Assembly: GCA_037954235.1 (NCBI GenBank)
Contig: JBBMOA010000036.1
Location: 1 to 64,000, forward strand
Direction of reading: 5' to 3'
DNA: 64,000 nt
Source of the DNA: Aulostomus chinensis
Lineage: Eukaryota; Chordata; Actinopteri; Syngnathiformes; Aulostomidae
Under the pieces are notes generated by a model that saw nothing but the letters and a program-made list of their open reading frames with translations, was not told the origin of the DNA and made no database searches. A program made the translations under genes and the position numbers. Shown here one piece after another: positions 50,751 through 62,200 of this stretch. Every line of letters begins with the position of its first letter. The first letter of the stretch is position 1.

Positions 50751-51125
50751 ACTTTCACTTCGAAGTCATTTTGAAAAAAATAATACGTTTTTGATGTCAC
50801 GGTTCACGAAGACTGTTTTCAAAACAAAAGAAGAAATTTTAAACATTTCATGCAGAACTCTATTAGTTTGAGCAAAGCTGGCTTAAAAGCACCTGTTACT
50901 TCAAAGGTTTTCATCATTCTGTGTTTTCAGATTTGAAGTTCACTGAAAGGTCAGTGTGATCAAGAGTTCCAGCATTTGTGATCACAGGTCACACAATGCC
51001 TTTTACCAGCGAGAGTCCTCTGGAGTGAACACTTCTTGCTGAACTCCCTTATTTTGAGGAAAACTGACTGAAATCCACGTGTCATGTCAAGGTAATGTAA
51101 TTTTCATTGTATTCATGTTGAAACT
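50751..51125 (+). repeat. Strongly diverged monomer pair, instance 4
   Basis: Copy B counterpart of instance 2 at an offset of 14381. The four instances show that old, diverged monomers are being amplified as passengers of newer, longer units. Confidence 0.9.
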
Positions 51126-53275
51126 TGTCTGAAAACTCACTTTGAACAAAAGTTATGGCTGTTTTGTATCACAGGTCACAAATAGCGTTTTCACATTGAG
51201 AGAAGGCCAAAATGAACACTTCATGCATAACTCCTGTATTTTGAGGAAAATTAAGTTAAATCCACCTGTAACTTCAAGTTTATGCATCTTTCTATGCTTT
51301 CAGGTTGAAACTTGACTGAAAACTCACTTTGAAAAAAGTTTAGGGCTGTTTTGTATCACAGGTCAAAAATAGCGTTTTCTCAGCTAGAGAAGGCCAAAAT
51401 GAAAACTTCATGCATAACTCGTGTATTTTGAGGAAAACTGTGTGAAATCCACCCGTAACTCCAAATTTATGCATCTTTCTATGCTTTCAGGGTGAAACTT
51501 GACTGAAAACTCACTTTGAACAAAAGTTATGGCTGTTTTGTATCACAGGTCACAAAAAGTGTTTTCTCAGCGGGAGAAGGCTAAAATGAACACTTCATGC
51601 ATAACCACTGTATTTTGAGGAAAACTGCCTGAAATCAACCTCTAACTTCTCTTTTATGCATCTTTCTATGCTTTCACGTTGAAACTTGACTGAAAACCCA
51701 CTTTAAACAAAAGTTATGGCTGTTTTTTATCACAGGTCACAAATAGCGTTTTCACAGCGAGAGAAGGCCAAAATGAACACTTCATGCATAACTCCTGTAT
51801 TTTTAGGAAAACTGTGTGAAATCCAACTGTAACTTCAAGTTTATGTATCTTTCTTTGCTTTCAAGTTGAAACTTGACTGAAAACTCACTTTGAACAAAAG
51901 TTATGGCTGTTTTGTATCACAGTTCACAAATAGTGTTTTCTCAGCGAGAGAAGGCCAAAATAAACACTTCATGCTTAACTCCTGCATTTTTTGGAAAAAT
52001 GCATAAAATCCACCTGTAACTTAAAGTTTATGCATCTTTCTATGCTTTCAGGTTGAAACTTGACTGAAAACTCACTTTGAAAAAAAGTTATGGCTGTTTA
52101 ATATCACAGGTCACAAATAGTGTTTTCTCAGCGAGAGAAGGCCAAAATGAACACTTCATGCTTAACTCCTGTATTTTGAGGAAATCTGCGTGAAATCCAC
52201 CTGTAACTTCTCTTTTATGCATCTTTCTTTGCTTTCAGGTTGAAACTTGACTGAAAACTCACTTTGAACAAAAGTTGTGGCATTTTTGTATCACAGGTCA
52301 CAAATAGCGTTTTCTCAGCGAGAGAAGGACAAAATGAACACTTCATGCATAAATCTTGTATTTTGAGGAAAACTCACTGAAATGAAGCTGTAACTTCAAG
52401 TTTATGCATCTTTCTATGCTTTCAGGTTGAAACTTGACTGAAAACTCACTTTTAAAAAAAGTTATGGCATTTTTGTATCACAGGTCACAAATAGTGTTTT
52501 CTCAGCGAGAGAAGGACAAAATGAACACTTCATGCATAACTCATGTATTTTTTTTTAAAACTCCATGAAATCCACATGTAACTTCTCTTTTATGCATCTT
52601 TCTATGCTTTCAGGTTGAAAATTTACTGAAAACTCACTTTGAACAAAAGTTATGGCTGTTTTGTATCACAGGTCACAAATAGCGTTTTCTCAGCGAGAGA
52701 AGGCCAAAATGAACACTTCATGCATAACTCATGTATTTTTTTTTTAAACTCCATGAAATCCACCTGTAACTTCTCTTTTATGCATCTTTCTATGCTTTCA
52801 GGTTGAAAATTTATTGAAAACTCACTTTGAACAAAAGTTATGGCTGTTTTGTATCACAGGTCACAAATAGCGTTTTCTCAGCGAGAGAAGGCCAAAATGA
52901 AAACTTCATGCATAACTGCTGTATTTTGAGGAAAACTGCCTGAAATCCACCTGTAACTTCAAGTTTATGCATCTTTCTATGCTTTCAGGTTGAAACTTGA
53001 CTGAAAACTCACTTTAAACAAAAGTTATGGCTTTTTTGTATCACAGGTCACGAATAGTGTTTTTTTCAGCGAGATAAGGCCAAAATGAACACTTCATGCA
53101 TAACTCCTGTATTTTGAGGAAAACTGCCTGAAATCCACCTCTAACTTCTCTTTCATGTATCTTTCTATGCTTTCAGGTTGAAACTTGACTGAAAACTCAC
53201 TTTGAACAAAAGTTATGGCTGTTTTGTATCACAGGTCACAAATAGCGTTTTCTCAGTGAGAGAAGGCCAAAATGA

Positions 53276-54590
53276 AGACTTCATGCAGAACTCCTGTATT
53301 TTGAGGAAAACTGCCTGAAATCCACCTCTAACTTCAAGGTTATGCAACTTTCTATGCTTTCAGGTTGAAACTTGACTGAAAACTCACTTTGAACAAAAGT
53401 TATGGCCGTTTTGTATCACAGGTCACAAATAGCGTTTTCTCAGCGAGAGAAGGCCAAAATGAACACTTCATGCATAACTCCTTTATTTTGAGGAAAACTG
53501 AGTGAAATCCACCTTTAACCTCTCTTTTATGCATCTTTCTATGCTTTCAGGTTGAAACTTTACTGAAAACTCACTTTGAAGAAAAGTTATGGCTGTTTTG
53601 TATCACAGGTCACAAATAGTGTTTTCACAGATAGAGAACGCCAAAATGAACACTTCATGCATAACTCCTGTATTTTTTGGAAAATTGATTGAAATCCATA
53701 TGTAACTTCAAGTTTATGCGTCTTTCTTTACTTTCAGGTTGAAACTTGACTGAAAACTCACTTTGAACAAAAGTTATGGCTGTTTTGTATCATAGGTGAC
53801 AAATATGTTTTTCTCAGCGAGAGAAGGCCAAAATGAACACTTCATGCATAACTCCTGTATTTTGAGGAAAACTGCGTGAAATCCACCTGTAACTTCTCTT
53901 TTATGCATCTTTCTTTGCTTTCAGGATGAAACTTCATTGAAAACTCACTTTGAACAAAAGTTATGGCTGTTTTTTATCACAGGTCACAAATAGTGTTTTC
54001 TCAGCGAGAGAAGGCCAAAATGAAAACTTCATGCATAACTGCTGTATTTTGAGGAAAACTGCCTGAAATCCACCTGTAACTTCAAGTTTATGCATCTTTC
54101 TATGCTTTCAGGTTGAAACTTAACTGAAAACTCACTTTAAACAAAAGTTATGGCTTTTTTGTATCACAGGTCACAAATAGTGTTTTTTTCAGCGAGATAA
54201 GGCCAAAATGAACACTTCATGCATAACTCCTGTATTTTGAGGAAAACTGCCTTAAAAAGGACCTTGAACTTCTCTTTTGTGAATCTTTCTATGCTTTCAG
54301 GTTGAAACTTCATTGAAAACTCACTTTGAAGAAAAGTTATGGCTGTTTTGTATCACAGGTCACAAATAGTGTTTTCTCAGCGAGAAAAGGCCAAAATGAA
54401 AACTTCATGCATAACTGCTGTATTTTGAGGAAAACTGCCTGAAATCCACCTGTAACTTCAAGTTTATGCATCTTTCTATGCTTTCAGGTTGAAACTTGAC
54501 TGAAAACTCACTTTAAACAAAAGTTATGGCATTTTTGTATCACAGGTCACAAATAGTGTTTTTTCAGCGAGAGAAGGCCAAAATGAAGAC
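53276..54590 (+). repeat. 7-monomer G-type repeat (about 1,311 bp)
   Basis: The monomer pair GAAGACTTCATGC...CTTCAAGGTTATGCAAC and TTTATTTTGAGG...TTTAACCTCTC starts at about 53276 and again at about 54585. AACCTCTC is at 53517 and 54828, seven monomers plus 2 bases apart. Partial returns of the first monomer at about 58320 and 59635 show continued reuse. Confidence 0.8.
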
Positions 54591-57500
54591 TTCATGCAGA
54601 ACTCCTGTATTTTGAGGAAAACTGCCTGAAATCCACCTCTAACTTCAAGGTTATGCAACTTTCTATGCTTTCAGGTTGAAACTTGACTGAAAACTCACTT
54701 TGAACAAACGTTATGGCCGTTTTGTATCACAGGTCACAAATAGCGTTTTCTCAGCGAGAGAAGGCCAAAATGAACACTTCATGCATAACTCCTTTATTTT
54801 GAGGAAAACTGAGTGAAATCCACCTTTAACCTCTCTTTTATGCATCTTTCTATGCTTTCAGGTTGAAACTTGACTGAAAACTCACTTTGAAGAAAAGTTA
54901 TGGCTGTTTTGTATCACAGGTCACAAATAGCGTTTTCTCAGCGAGAGAAGGCCAAAATGAAAACTTCATTCATAACTCCTGTATTTTTTGGAAAACTGCA
55001 TGAAATCCACCTGTCACTGGAAGTTTATGCATCTTTCTATGCTTTCAGTTTAAAACTTGACTGAAACCTCAGTTCGAAAAAATTATGGCTGTTTTGTATC
55101 AAAGGTCACAAATAAGGTTTTCTCAGCGAGAGAAGGCCAAAATGAACACTTCATGCAGAACTCCTGTATTTTTTGGAAAACTGACTGAAATCCACCTGTA
55201 ACTTCAAGTTTATGCATCTTTCTATGCTTTCAGGTTGAAACTTGACTGAAAACTCACTTTGAATATAAGTTATGGCTGTTTTGTATCACAGGTCACAAAT
55301 AGCGTTTTCTCAGCGAGAGAAGGCAAAAATGAACACTTCATGCAGAACTCCTGTATTTTTAGGAAAACTGCCTAAAATTAACCTGTAACTTCTCTTTTGT
55401 GCATCTTTCTATGCTTTCAGGTTGAATCTTGATTGAAAACTCACTTTGAACAAAAGTTATGGCTGTTTTGTATCACAGGTCACAAATAGCGTTTTCTCAG
55501 TGAGAGAAGGCTAAAATTAACACTTCATGCATAACTCCTGTATTTTTTGGAAAACTGCCTTAAATCCACCCTCAAACTTCAAGTTTATGCATCTTTCTAA
55601 GCATTCAGGTTGAAATTTGACTGAAAACTGACTTTGAACAAAAGTTATGGCTGTTTTGTATCACAGGTCACAAAAAGTGTTTTCTCAGCGAGAGAAGGCC
55701 AAAATGAACACTTCATGCATAACTCCTGTATTTTGAGGAAACTGAGTGAAATCCACCTGCAACTTCAAGTTTATGCATCTTTCTATGCTGTCAGATTAAA
55801 ACTTATCTGAAAACTACCTCTGAACAAAAGTTATGGCTGTTTTGTTTCACAGGTCTCTAATAGCGTTTTCTCAGCGAGAGAAGGTCAAAATGAATACTTC
55901 ATGCATAACTCCTGTATTTTGAGGAAAACTCACTGAAATCAAGCTTTAACTTCAAGTTGATGCATCTTTCTATGCTTTCAGGTTGAAACTTGACTGAAAA
56001 CTCACTTTGAACAAAAGTTATGGCTGTTTTGTGTCACAGGTCACAAATAGCGTTTTCTCAGCGAAAGAAGGCCAAAATGAACAATTCATGCAGAACTCCT
56101 GTATTTTGAGGAAAACTCACTGAAATTCACCTGTACATTCAAGTTTATGCATCTTTTTATGCTTTCAGGTTGAAACTTGACTGAAAACTCACTTTGAAGA
56201 AAAGTTATGGCATTTTGTATCACAGGTCACAAATAGTGTTTTCTCAGCGAGAGAAGGCCAAAATGAACACTTCATGCATAACTCCTGTATTTTGAGGAAA
56301 CTGAGTGAAATCCACCTGCAACTTCAAGTTTATGCATCTTTCTATGCTTTCAGGTTGAAACTTGACTGAAAACTCACTTTGAAAAAAAGTTATGGCTGTT
56401 TTGTATCACAGGTCACAAATAGCGTTTTCTCAGCGAGAGAAGGTCAAAATGAATACTTCATGCATAATTCCTGTATTTTGAGGAAAACTTCGTGAAATTC
56501 ATTTGTAACTTAAAGTTCATGCATCTTTCTATATTTTCAGGTTGAAACTTGACTGAAAACTCACTTTGAAGAAAAGTTATGGCATTTTTGTATCACAGGT
56601 CACAAATAGTGTTTTCTCAGCGAGAGAAGGCCAAAATGAAAACTTCATGCATAACTCCTGTATTTTGAGGAAAACTCACTGAAATCAAGCTGTAACTACA
56701 AGTTTATGCATCTTTCTTTGCTTTCAGGTTGAAACTTGACTGAAAACTCACTTTGAACAAAAGTTATGGATGTTTTGTATCACAGGTCACAAATAGTGTT
56801 TTCTCAGCGAGAGAAGGCCAAAATGAACACTTCATGCAGAGCTCCTGTATTTTGAGGAAACTGAGTAAAATCCACCTGCAACTTCAAGTTTATGCATCTT
56901 TCTATGCTTTCAGGTTGAAACTTGACTGAAAACTCACTTTGAACAAAAGTTATGGCTGTTTTGTGTCGTAAGTCACAAATAGCTTTTTCTCAGCGAGAGA
57001 AGGCCAAAATGAACATTTCATGCATAACTCCTGTATTTTGAGGAAAATTCACTGAAATCAAGCTTTAACTTCAAGTTTATGTATCTTTCTATGCTTTCAG
57101 GTTGAAACCTGACTGATAACTCACTTTGAAAAAAAGTTATGGCTGTTTTGTGTCACAGGTCACAAATAGCGTTTTCTCAGTGAAAGAAGGCCAAAATGAA
57201 CAATTCATGCAGAACTCCTGTATTTTGAGGAAAACTCACTGAAATCCACCTGTACATTCAAGTTTATGCATCTTTTTATGCTTTCAGGTTGAAACTTGAC
57301 TGAAAACTCACTTTGAAGAAAAGTTATGGCATTTTGTATCACAGGTCACAAATAGTGTTTTCTCAGCGAGAGAAGGCCAAAATGAAAACTTTGTGCATAA
57401 CTCCTGTATTTTCAGGAAACTGAGTGAAATCCACCTGCAACTTCAAGTTTATGCATCTTTCTATGCTTTCAGGTTGAAACTTGACTGAAAACTCACTTTG

Positions 57501-59299
57501 AAAAAAAGTTATGGCTGTTTTGTATCACAGGTCACAAATAGTGTTTTCTCAGCGAGAGAAGGCCAAAATGAACACTTCATGCATAACTCCTGTATTTTTA
57601 TGTAAACTTAGTGAAATCCACCTGTGACTTCAAGTTTATGCATCTTTCTATGCTGTCAGATTAAAACTTATCTGAAAACTACCTCTGAACAAAAGTTATG
57701 GCTGTTTTGTTTCACAGGTCTCTAATAGCGTTTTCTCAGCGAGAGAAGGTCAAAATGAATACTTCATGCATAACTCCTGTATTTTGAGGAAAACTTCGTG
57801 AAATCCATTTGTCACTTAAAGTTCATGCATCTTTCTATGCTTTCAGGTTGAAACTTGACTGAAAACAAACTTTTAAAAAAAGTTATGGCATTTTTGTATC
57901 ACAGGTCACAAATAGTGTTTTCTCAGCGAGAGAAGGCCAAAATGAACACTTCATGCAGAACTCCTGTATTTTGATGAAAACTCACTGAAATCAAGCTGTA
58001 ACTTCAAGTTTATGCATCTTTCTATGCTTTCAGGTTGAAACTTGACTGAAAACTCACTTTAAACAAAAGTTATGGCTTTTTTGTATCACAGGTCACGAAT
58101 AGTGTTTTTTTCAGCGAGAGAAGGCCAAAATGAACACTTCATGCATAACTCCTGTATTTTGAGGAAAACTGCCTGAAATCCACCTCTAACTTCTCTTTCA
58201 TGCATCTTTCTATGCTTTCAGGTTGAAACTTGACTGAAAACTCACTTTGAACAAAAGTTATGGCTGTTTTGTATCACAGGTCACAAATAGCGTTTTCTCA
58301 GTGAGAGAAGGCCAAAATGAAGACTTCATGCAGAACTCCTGTATTTTGAGGAAAACTGCCTGAAATCCACCTCTAACTTCAAGGTTATGCAACTTTCTAT
58401 GCTTTCAGGTTGAAATTTGACTGAAAACCCACATTGAAAAAAAGTTAGGGCTGTTTTTTATTATCACAGGTCACAAATAGCGTTTTCTTAGCGAGACAAG
58501 GCCAAAAATAACACTTCATGCATAACTCCTGTATTTTTTGGAAAACTGACTGAAATCCACCTGTAACTTCAAGTTTATGCATCTTTCTATGCTTTCAGGT
58601 TGAAACTTGACTGAAAACTCACTTTGAATATAAGTTATGGCTGTTTTGTATCACATGTCACAAATTGCGTTTTCTCGGCGAGAGAAGGCCAAAATGAAAA
58701 CTTCATGCAGAACTCCTGTATTTTTTGAAAAAATTACTAAAATCTACCTGTAACTTCAAGTTTTTGCATTTTTCTATGCTTTCAGGTTGGAACTTGACTG
58801 AAAACTCACTTTGAACAAAAGTTATGGCTGTTTTGTATCACAGGTCACAAATAGCGTTTTCTCAGCGAGAGAATGCCAAAATGAAAACTTCATGCATAAC
58901 TCATGTATTTTTTTTTAAAACTCCATGAAATCCACCTGTAACTTCTCTTTTATGCATCTTTCTATGCTTTCAGGTTGAAAATTTACTGAAAACTCATTGT
59001 GAAAAAAAGTTATGGCTGTTTTGTATCACAGGTCACAAACAGTATTTTCTCTGCGAGAGAAGGCCAAATTGAACTCTTCATAAATAACTCCTGTATTTTG
59101 AGGAAAACTGCCTGAAATCAGCCTCTAACTTCTCTTTTATGCATCTTTCTATGCTTTGAGGTCTAAACTTGACTGAAAACTCACTTTGAAATAAAAGTTA
59201 TGGCTGTTTTGTATCACAGGTCACAAATAGTGTTTTCTCAGCAAGAGAAGCCAAAAATGAACACTTCATGCATAACTCCTGTATTTTGAGGAAAACTGC
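54251..59299 (+). repeat. 27-monomer G-type HOR (5,049 bp), copy 1
   Basis: CTTAAAAAGGACCTTGAAC is at 54251 and 59300, exactly 27 times 187 bp apart. About 54251-54770 matches 59300-59820, and about 55280-58061 matches 60330-63113 (offset 5052 at ATTAACCTG, 55377 and 60429). Between these the copies differ (about 54770-55280 against 59820-60330), so the unit has been altered internally. Within it, markers such as TCTGAAAACTACCTC with AGGTCTCTAATAG occur twice (about 55810 and 57670), which is a further internal duplication. Confidence 0.85.
58094..58281 (+). repeat. Representative G-type monomer (188 bp)
   Basis: This copy shows the diagnostic changes of the second subfamily. CAGAACTCC becomes CATAACTCC, GATGAAAACTCACTG becomes GAGGAAAACTGCCTG, and TGTAACTTCAAGTTT becomes TCTAACTTCTCTTT. 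The last change destroys the left arm of the dyad found in T-type monomers. Many G-type copies keep TTCAAGTTT, so the subfamily is a mixture rather than one clean haplotype. It dominates about 32.5-38.9 kb and 46.7-64 kb. Confidence 0.85.
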
Positions 59300-62200
59300 C
59301 TTAAAAAGGACCTTGAACTTCTCTTTTGTGAATCTTTCTATGCTTTCAGGTTGAAACTTCATTGAAAACTCACTTTGAAGAAAAGTTATGGCTGTTTTGT
59401 ATCATAGGTCACAAATAGTGTTTTCTCAGCGAGAAAAGGCCAAAATGAAAACTTCATGCATAACTGCTGTATTTTGAGGAAAACTGCCTGAAATCCACCT
59501 GTAACTTCAAGTTTATGCATCTTTCTATGCTTTCAGGTTGAAACTTGACTGAAAACTCACTTTAAACAAAAGTTATGGCATTTTTGTATCACAGGTCACA
59601 AATAGTGTTTTTTCAGCGAGAGAAGGCCAAAATGAAGACTTCATGCAGAACTCCTGTATTTTGAGGAAAACTGCCTGAAATCCACCTCTAACTTCAAGGT
59701 TATGCAACTTTCTATGCTTTCAGGTTGAAACTTGACTGAAAACTCACTTTGAACAAACGTTATGGCCGTTTTGTATCACAGGTCACAAATAGCGTTTTCT
59801 CAGCGAGAGAAGGCCAAAATGAACAATTCATGCATAACTCCTGTATTTTTTGGAAAACTGACTGAAATCCACCTGTAACTTCAAGTTTATGCATCTTTCT
59901 ATGCTTTCAGGTTGAAACTTGACTGAAAACTCACTTTGAATATAAGTTATGGCTGTTTTGTATCACATGTCACAAATAGCGTTTTCTCGGCGAGAGAAGG
60001 CCAAAATGAAAACTTCATGCAGAACTCCTGTATTTTGAGGAAAACTAGGTGAAATCAACCTGTAACTTCAAGTTTTATTCATTTTTCTATGCTTTCAGGT
60101 TAAAACTTGACTGAAAACTCGCTTTGAACAAAAGTTATGGCTGTTTTATATCCCTGTTCACAAATAGTGTTTTCTCAGCGAGAGAAGGCCAAAATGAAAA
60201 CTTCATGCATAACTCCTGTATTTTGAGGAAAACTGCCTGAAATCCACCTCTAACTTCAAGATTATGCATCTTTCTATGCTTTCAGGTTGAAAATTTACTG
60301 AAAACTCACTGTGAACAAAAGTTTGGGCTGTTTTGTATCACAGGTCACAAATAGCGTTTTCTCAGCGAGAGAAGGCAAAAATGAACACTTCATGCATAAC
60401 TCCTGTATTTTTAGGAAAACTGCCTATAATTAACCTGTAACTTCTCTTTTGTGCATCTTTCTATGCTTTCAGGTTGAATCTTGATTGAAAACTCACTTTG
60501 AACAAAAGTTATGGCTGTTTTGTATCACAGGTCACAAATAGCGTTTTCTCAGTGAGAGAAGGCTAAAATTAACACTTCATGCATAACTCCTGTATTTTTT
60601 GGAAAACTGCCTTAAATCCACCCTCAAACTTCAAGTTTATGCATCTTTCTAAGCATTCAGGTTGAAATTTGACTGAAAACTGACTTTGAACAAAAGTTAT
60701 GGCTGTTTTGTATCACAGGTCACAAAAAGTGTTTTCTCAGCGAGAGAAGGCCAAAATGAACACTTCATGCATAACTCCTGTATTTTGAGGAAACTGAGTG
60801 AAATCCACCTGCAACTTCAAGTTTATGCATCTTTCTATGCTGTCAGATTAAAACTTATCTGAAAACTACCTCTGAACAAAAGTTATGGCTGTTTTGTTTC
60901 ACAGGTCTCTAATAGCGTTTTCTCAGCGAGAGAAGGTCAAAATGAATACTTCATGCATAACTCCTGTATTTTGAGGAAAACTCACTGAAATCAAGCTTTA
61001 ACTTCAAGTTGATGCATCTTTCTATGCTTTCAGGTTGAAACTTGACTGAAAACTCACTTTGAACAAAAGTTATGGCTGTTTTGTGTCACAGGTCACAAAT
61101 AGCGTTTTCTCAGCGAAAGAAGGCCAAAATGAACAATTCATGCAGAACTCCTGTATTTTGAGGAAAACTCACTGAAATCCACCTGTACATTCAAGTTTAT
61201 GCATCTTTTTATGCTTTCAGGTTGAAACTTGACTGAAAACTCACTTTGAAGAAAAGTTATGGCATTTTGTATCACAGGTCACAAATAGTGTTTTCTCAGC
61301 GAGAGAAGGCCAAAATGAACACTTCATGCATAACTCCTGTATTTTGAGGAAACTGAGTGAAATCCACCTGCAACTTCAAGTTTATGCATCTTTCTATGCT
61401 TTCAGGTTGAAACTTGACTGAAAACTCACTTTGAAAAAAAGTTATGGCTGTTTTGTATCACAGGTCACAAATAGCGTTTTCTCAGCGAGAGAAGGTCAAA
61501 ATGAATACTTCATGCATAATTCCTGTATTTTGAGGAAAACTTCGTGAAATTCATTTGTAACTTAAAGTTCATGCATCTTTCTATGCTTTCAGGTTGAAAC
61601 TTGACTGAAAACTCACTTTGAAGAAAAGTTATGGCATTTTTGTATCACAGGTCACAAATAGTGTTTTCTCAGCGAGAGAAGGCCAAAATGAAAACTTCAT
61701 GCATAACTCCTGTATTTTGAGGAAAACTCACTGAAATCAAGCTGTAACTACAAGTTTATGCATCTTTCTTTGCTTTCAGGTTGAAACTTGACTGAAAACT
61801 CACTTTGAACAAAAGTTATGGATGTTTTGTATCACAGGTCACAAATAGTGTTTTCTCAGCGAGAGAAGGCCAAAATGAACACTTCATGCATAACTCCTGT
61901 ATTTTGAGGAAACTGAGTAAAATCCACCTGCAACTTCAAGTTTATGCATCTTTCTATGCTTTCAGGTTGAAACTTGACTGAAAACTCACTTTGAACAAAA
62001 GTTATGGCTGTTTTGTGTCGTAAGTCACAAATAGCTTTTTCTCAGCGAGAGAAGGCCAAAATGAACATTTCATGCATAACTCCTGTATTTTGAGGAAAAT
62101 TCACTGAAATCAAGCTTTAACTTCAAGTTTATGTATCTTTCTATGCTTTCAGGTTGAAACCTGACTGATAACTCACTTTGAAAAAAAGTTATGGCTGTTT

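Larger units (their letters stand above)
48376..52409 (+). repeat. 11-monomer G-type duplication, copy B
   Basis: Copy B counterpart of 33995-38028 at an offset of 14381. The private differences between the two 11-mer halves (CAGGGCAC, TAACCACTG) are present here too. The order of events is therefore 11-mer duplication first, 14-kb duplication second. Confidence 0.88.
38953..53333 (+). repeat. 77-monomer giant HOR unit, copy B (14,381 bp)
   Basis: Adjacent, same-orientation copy of 24759-38952. It is exactly 187 bp longer because it keeps one more monomer (about 48015-48201). Left of that monomer the offset to copy A is 14194; right of it the offset is 14381, checked at GTCACGGTTC (34361 and 48742) and at 36365 and 50746. 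The copy ends near 53333, where sequence continues into CTTCAAGGTTATGCAAC instead of returning to the T-type register as copy A does at 38952. Confidence 0.9.
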
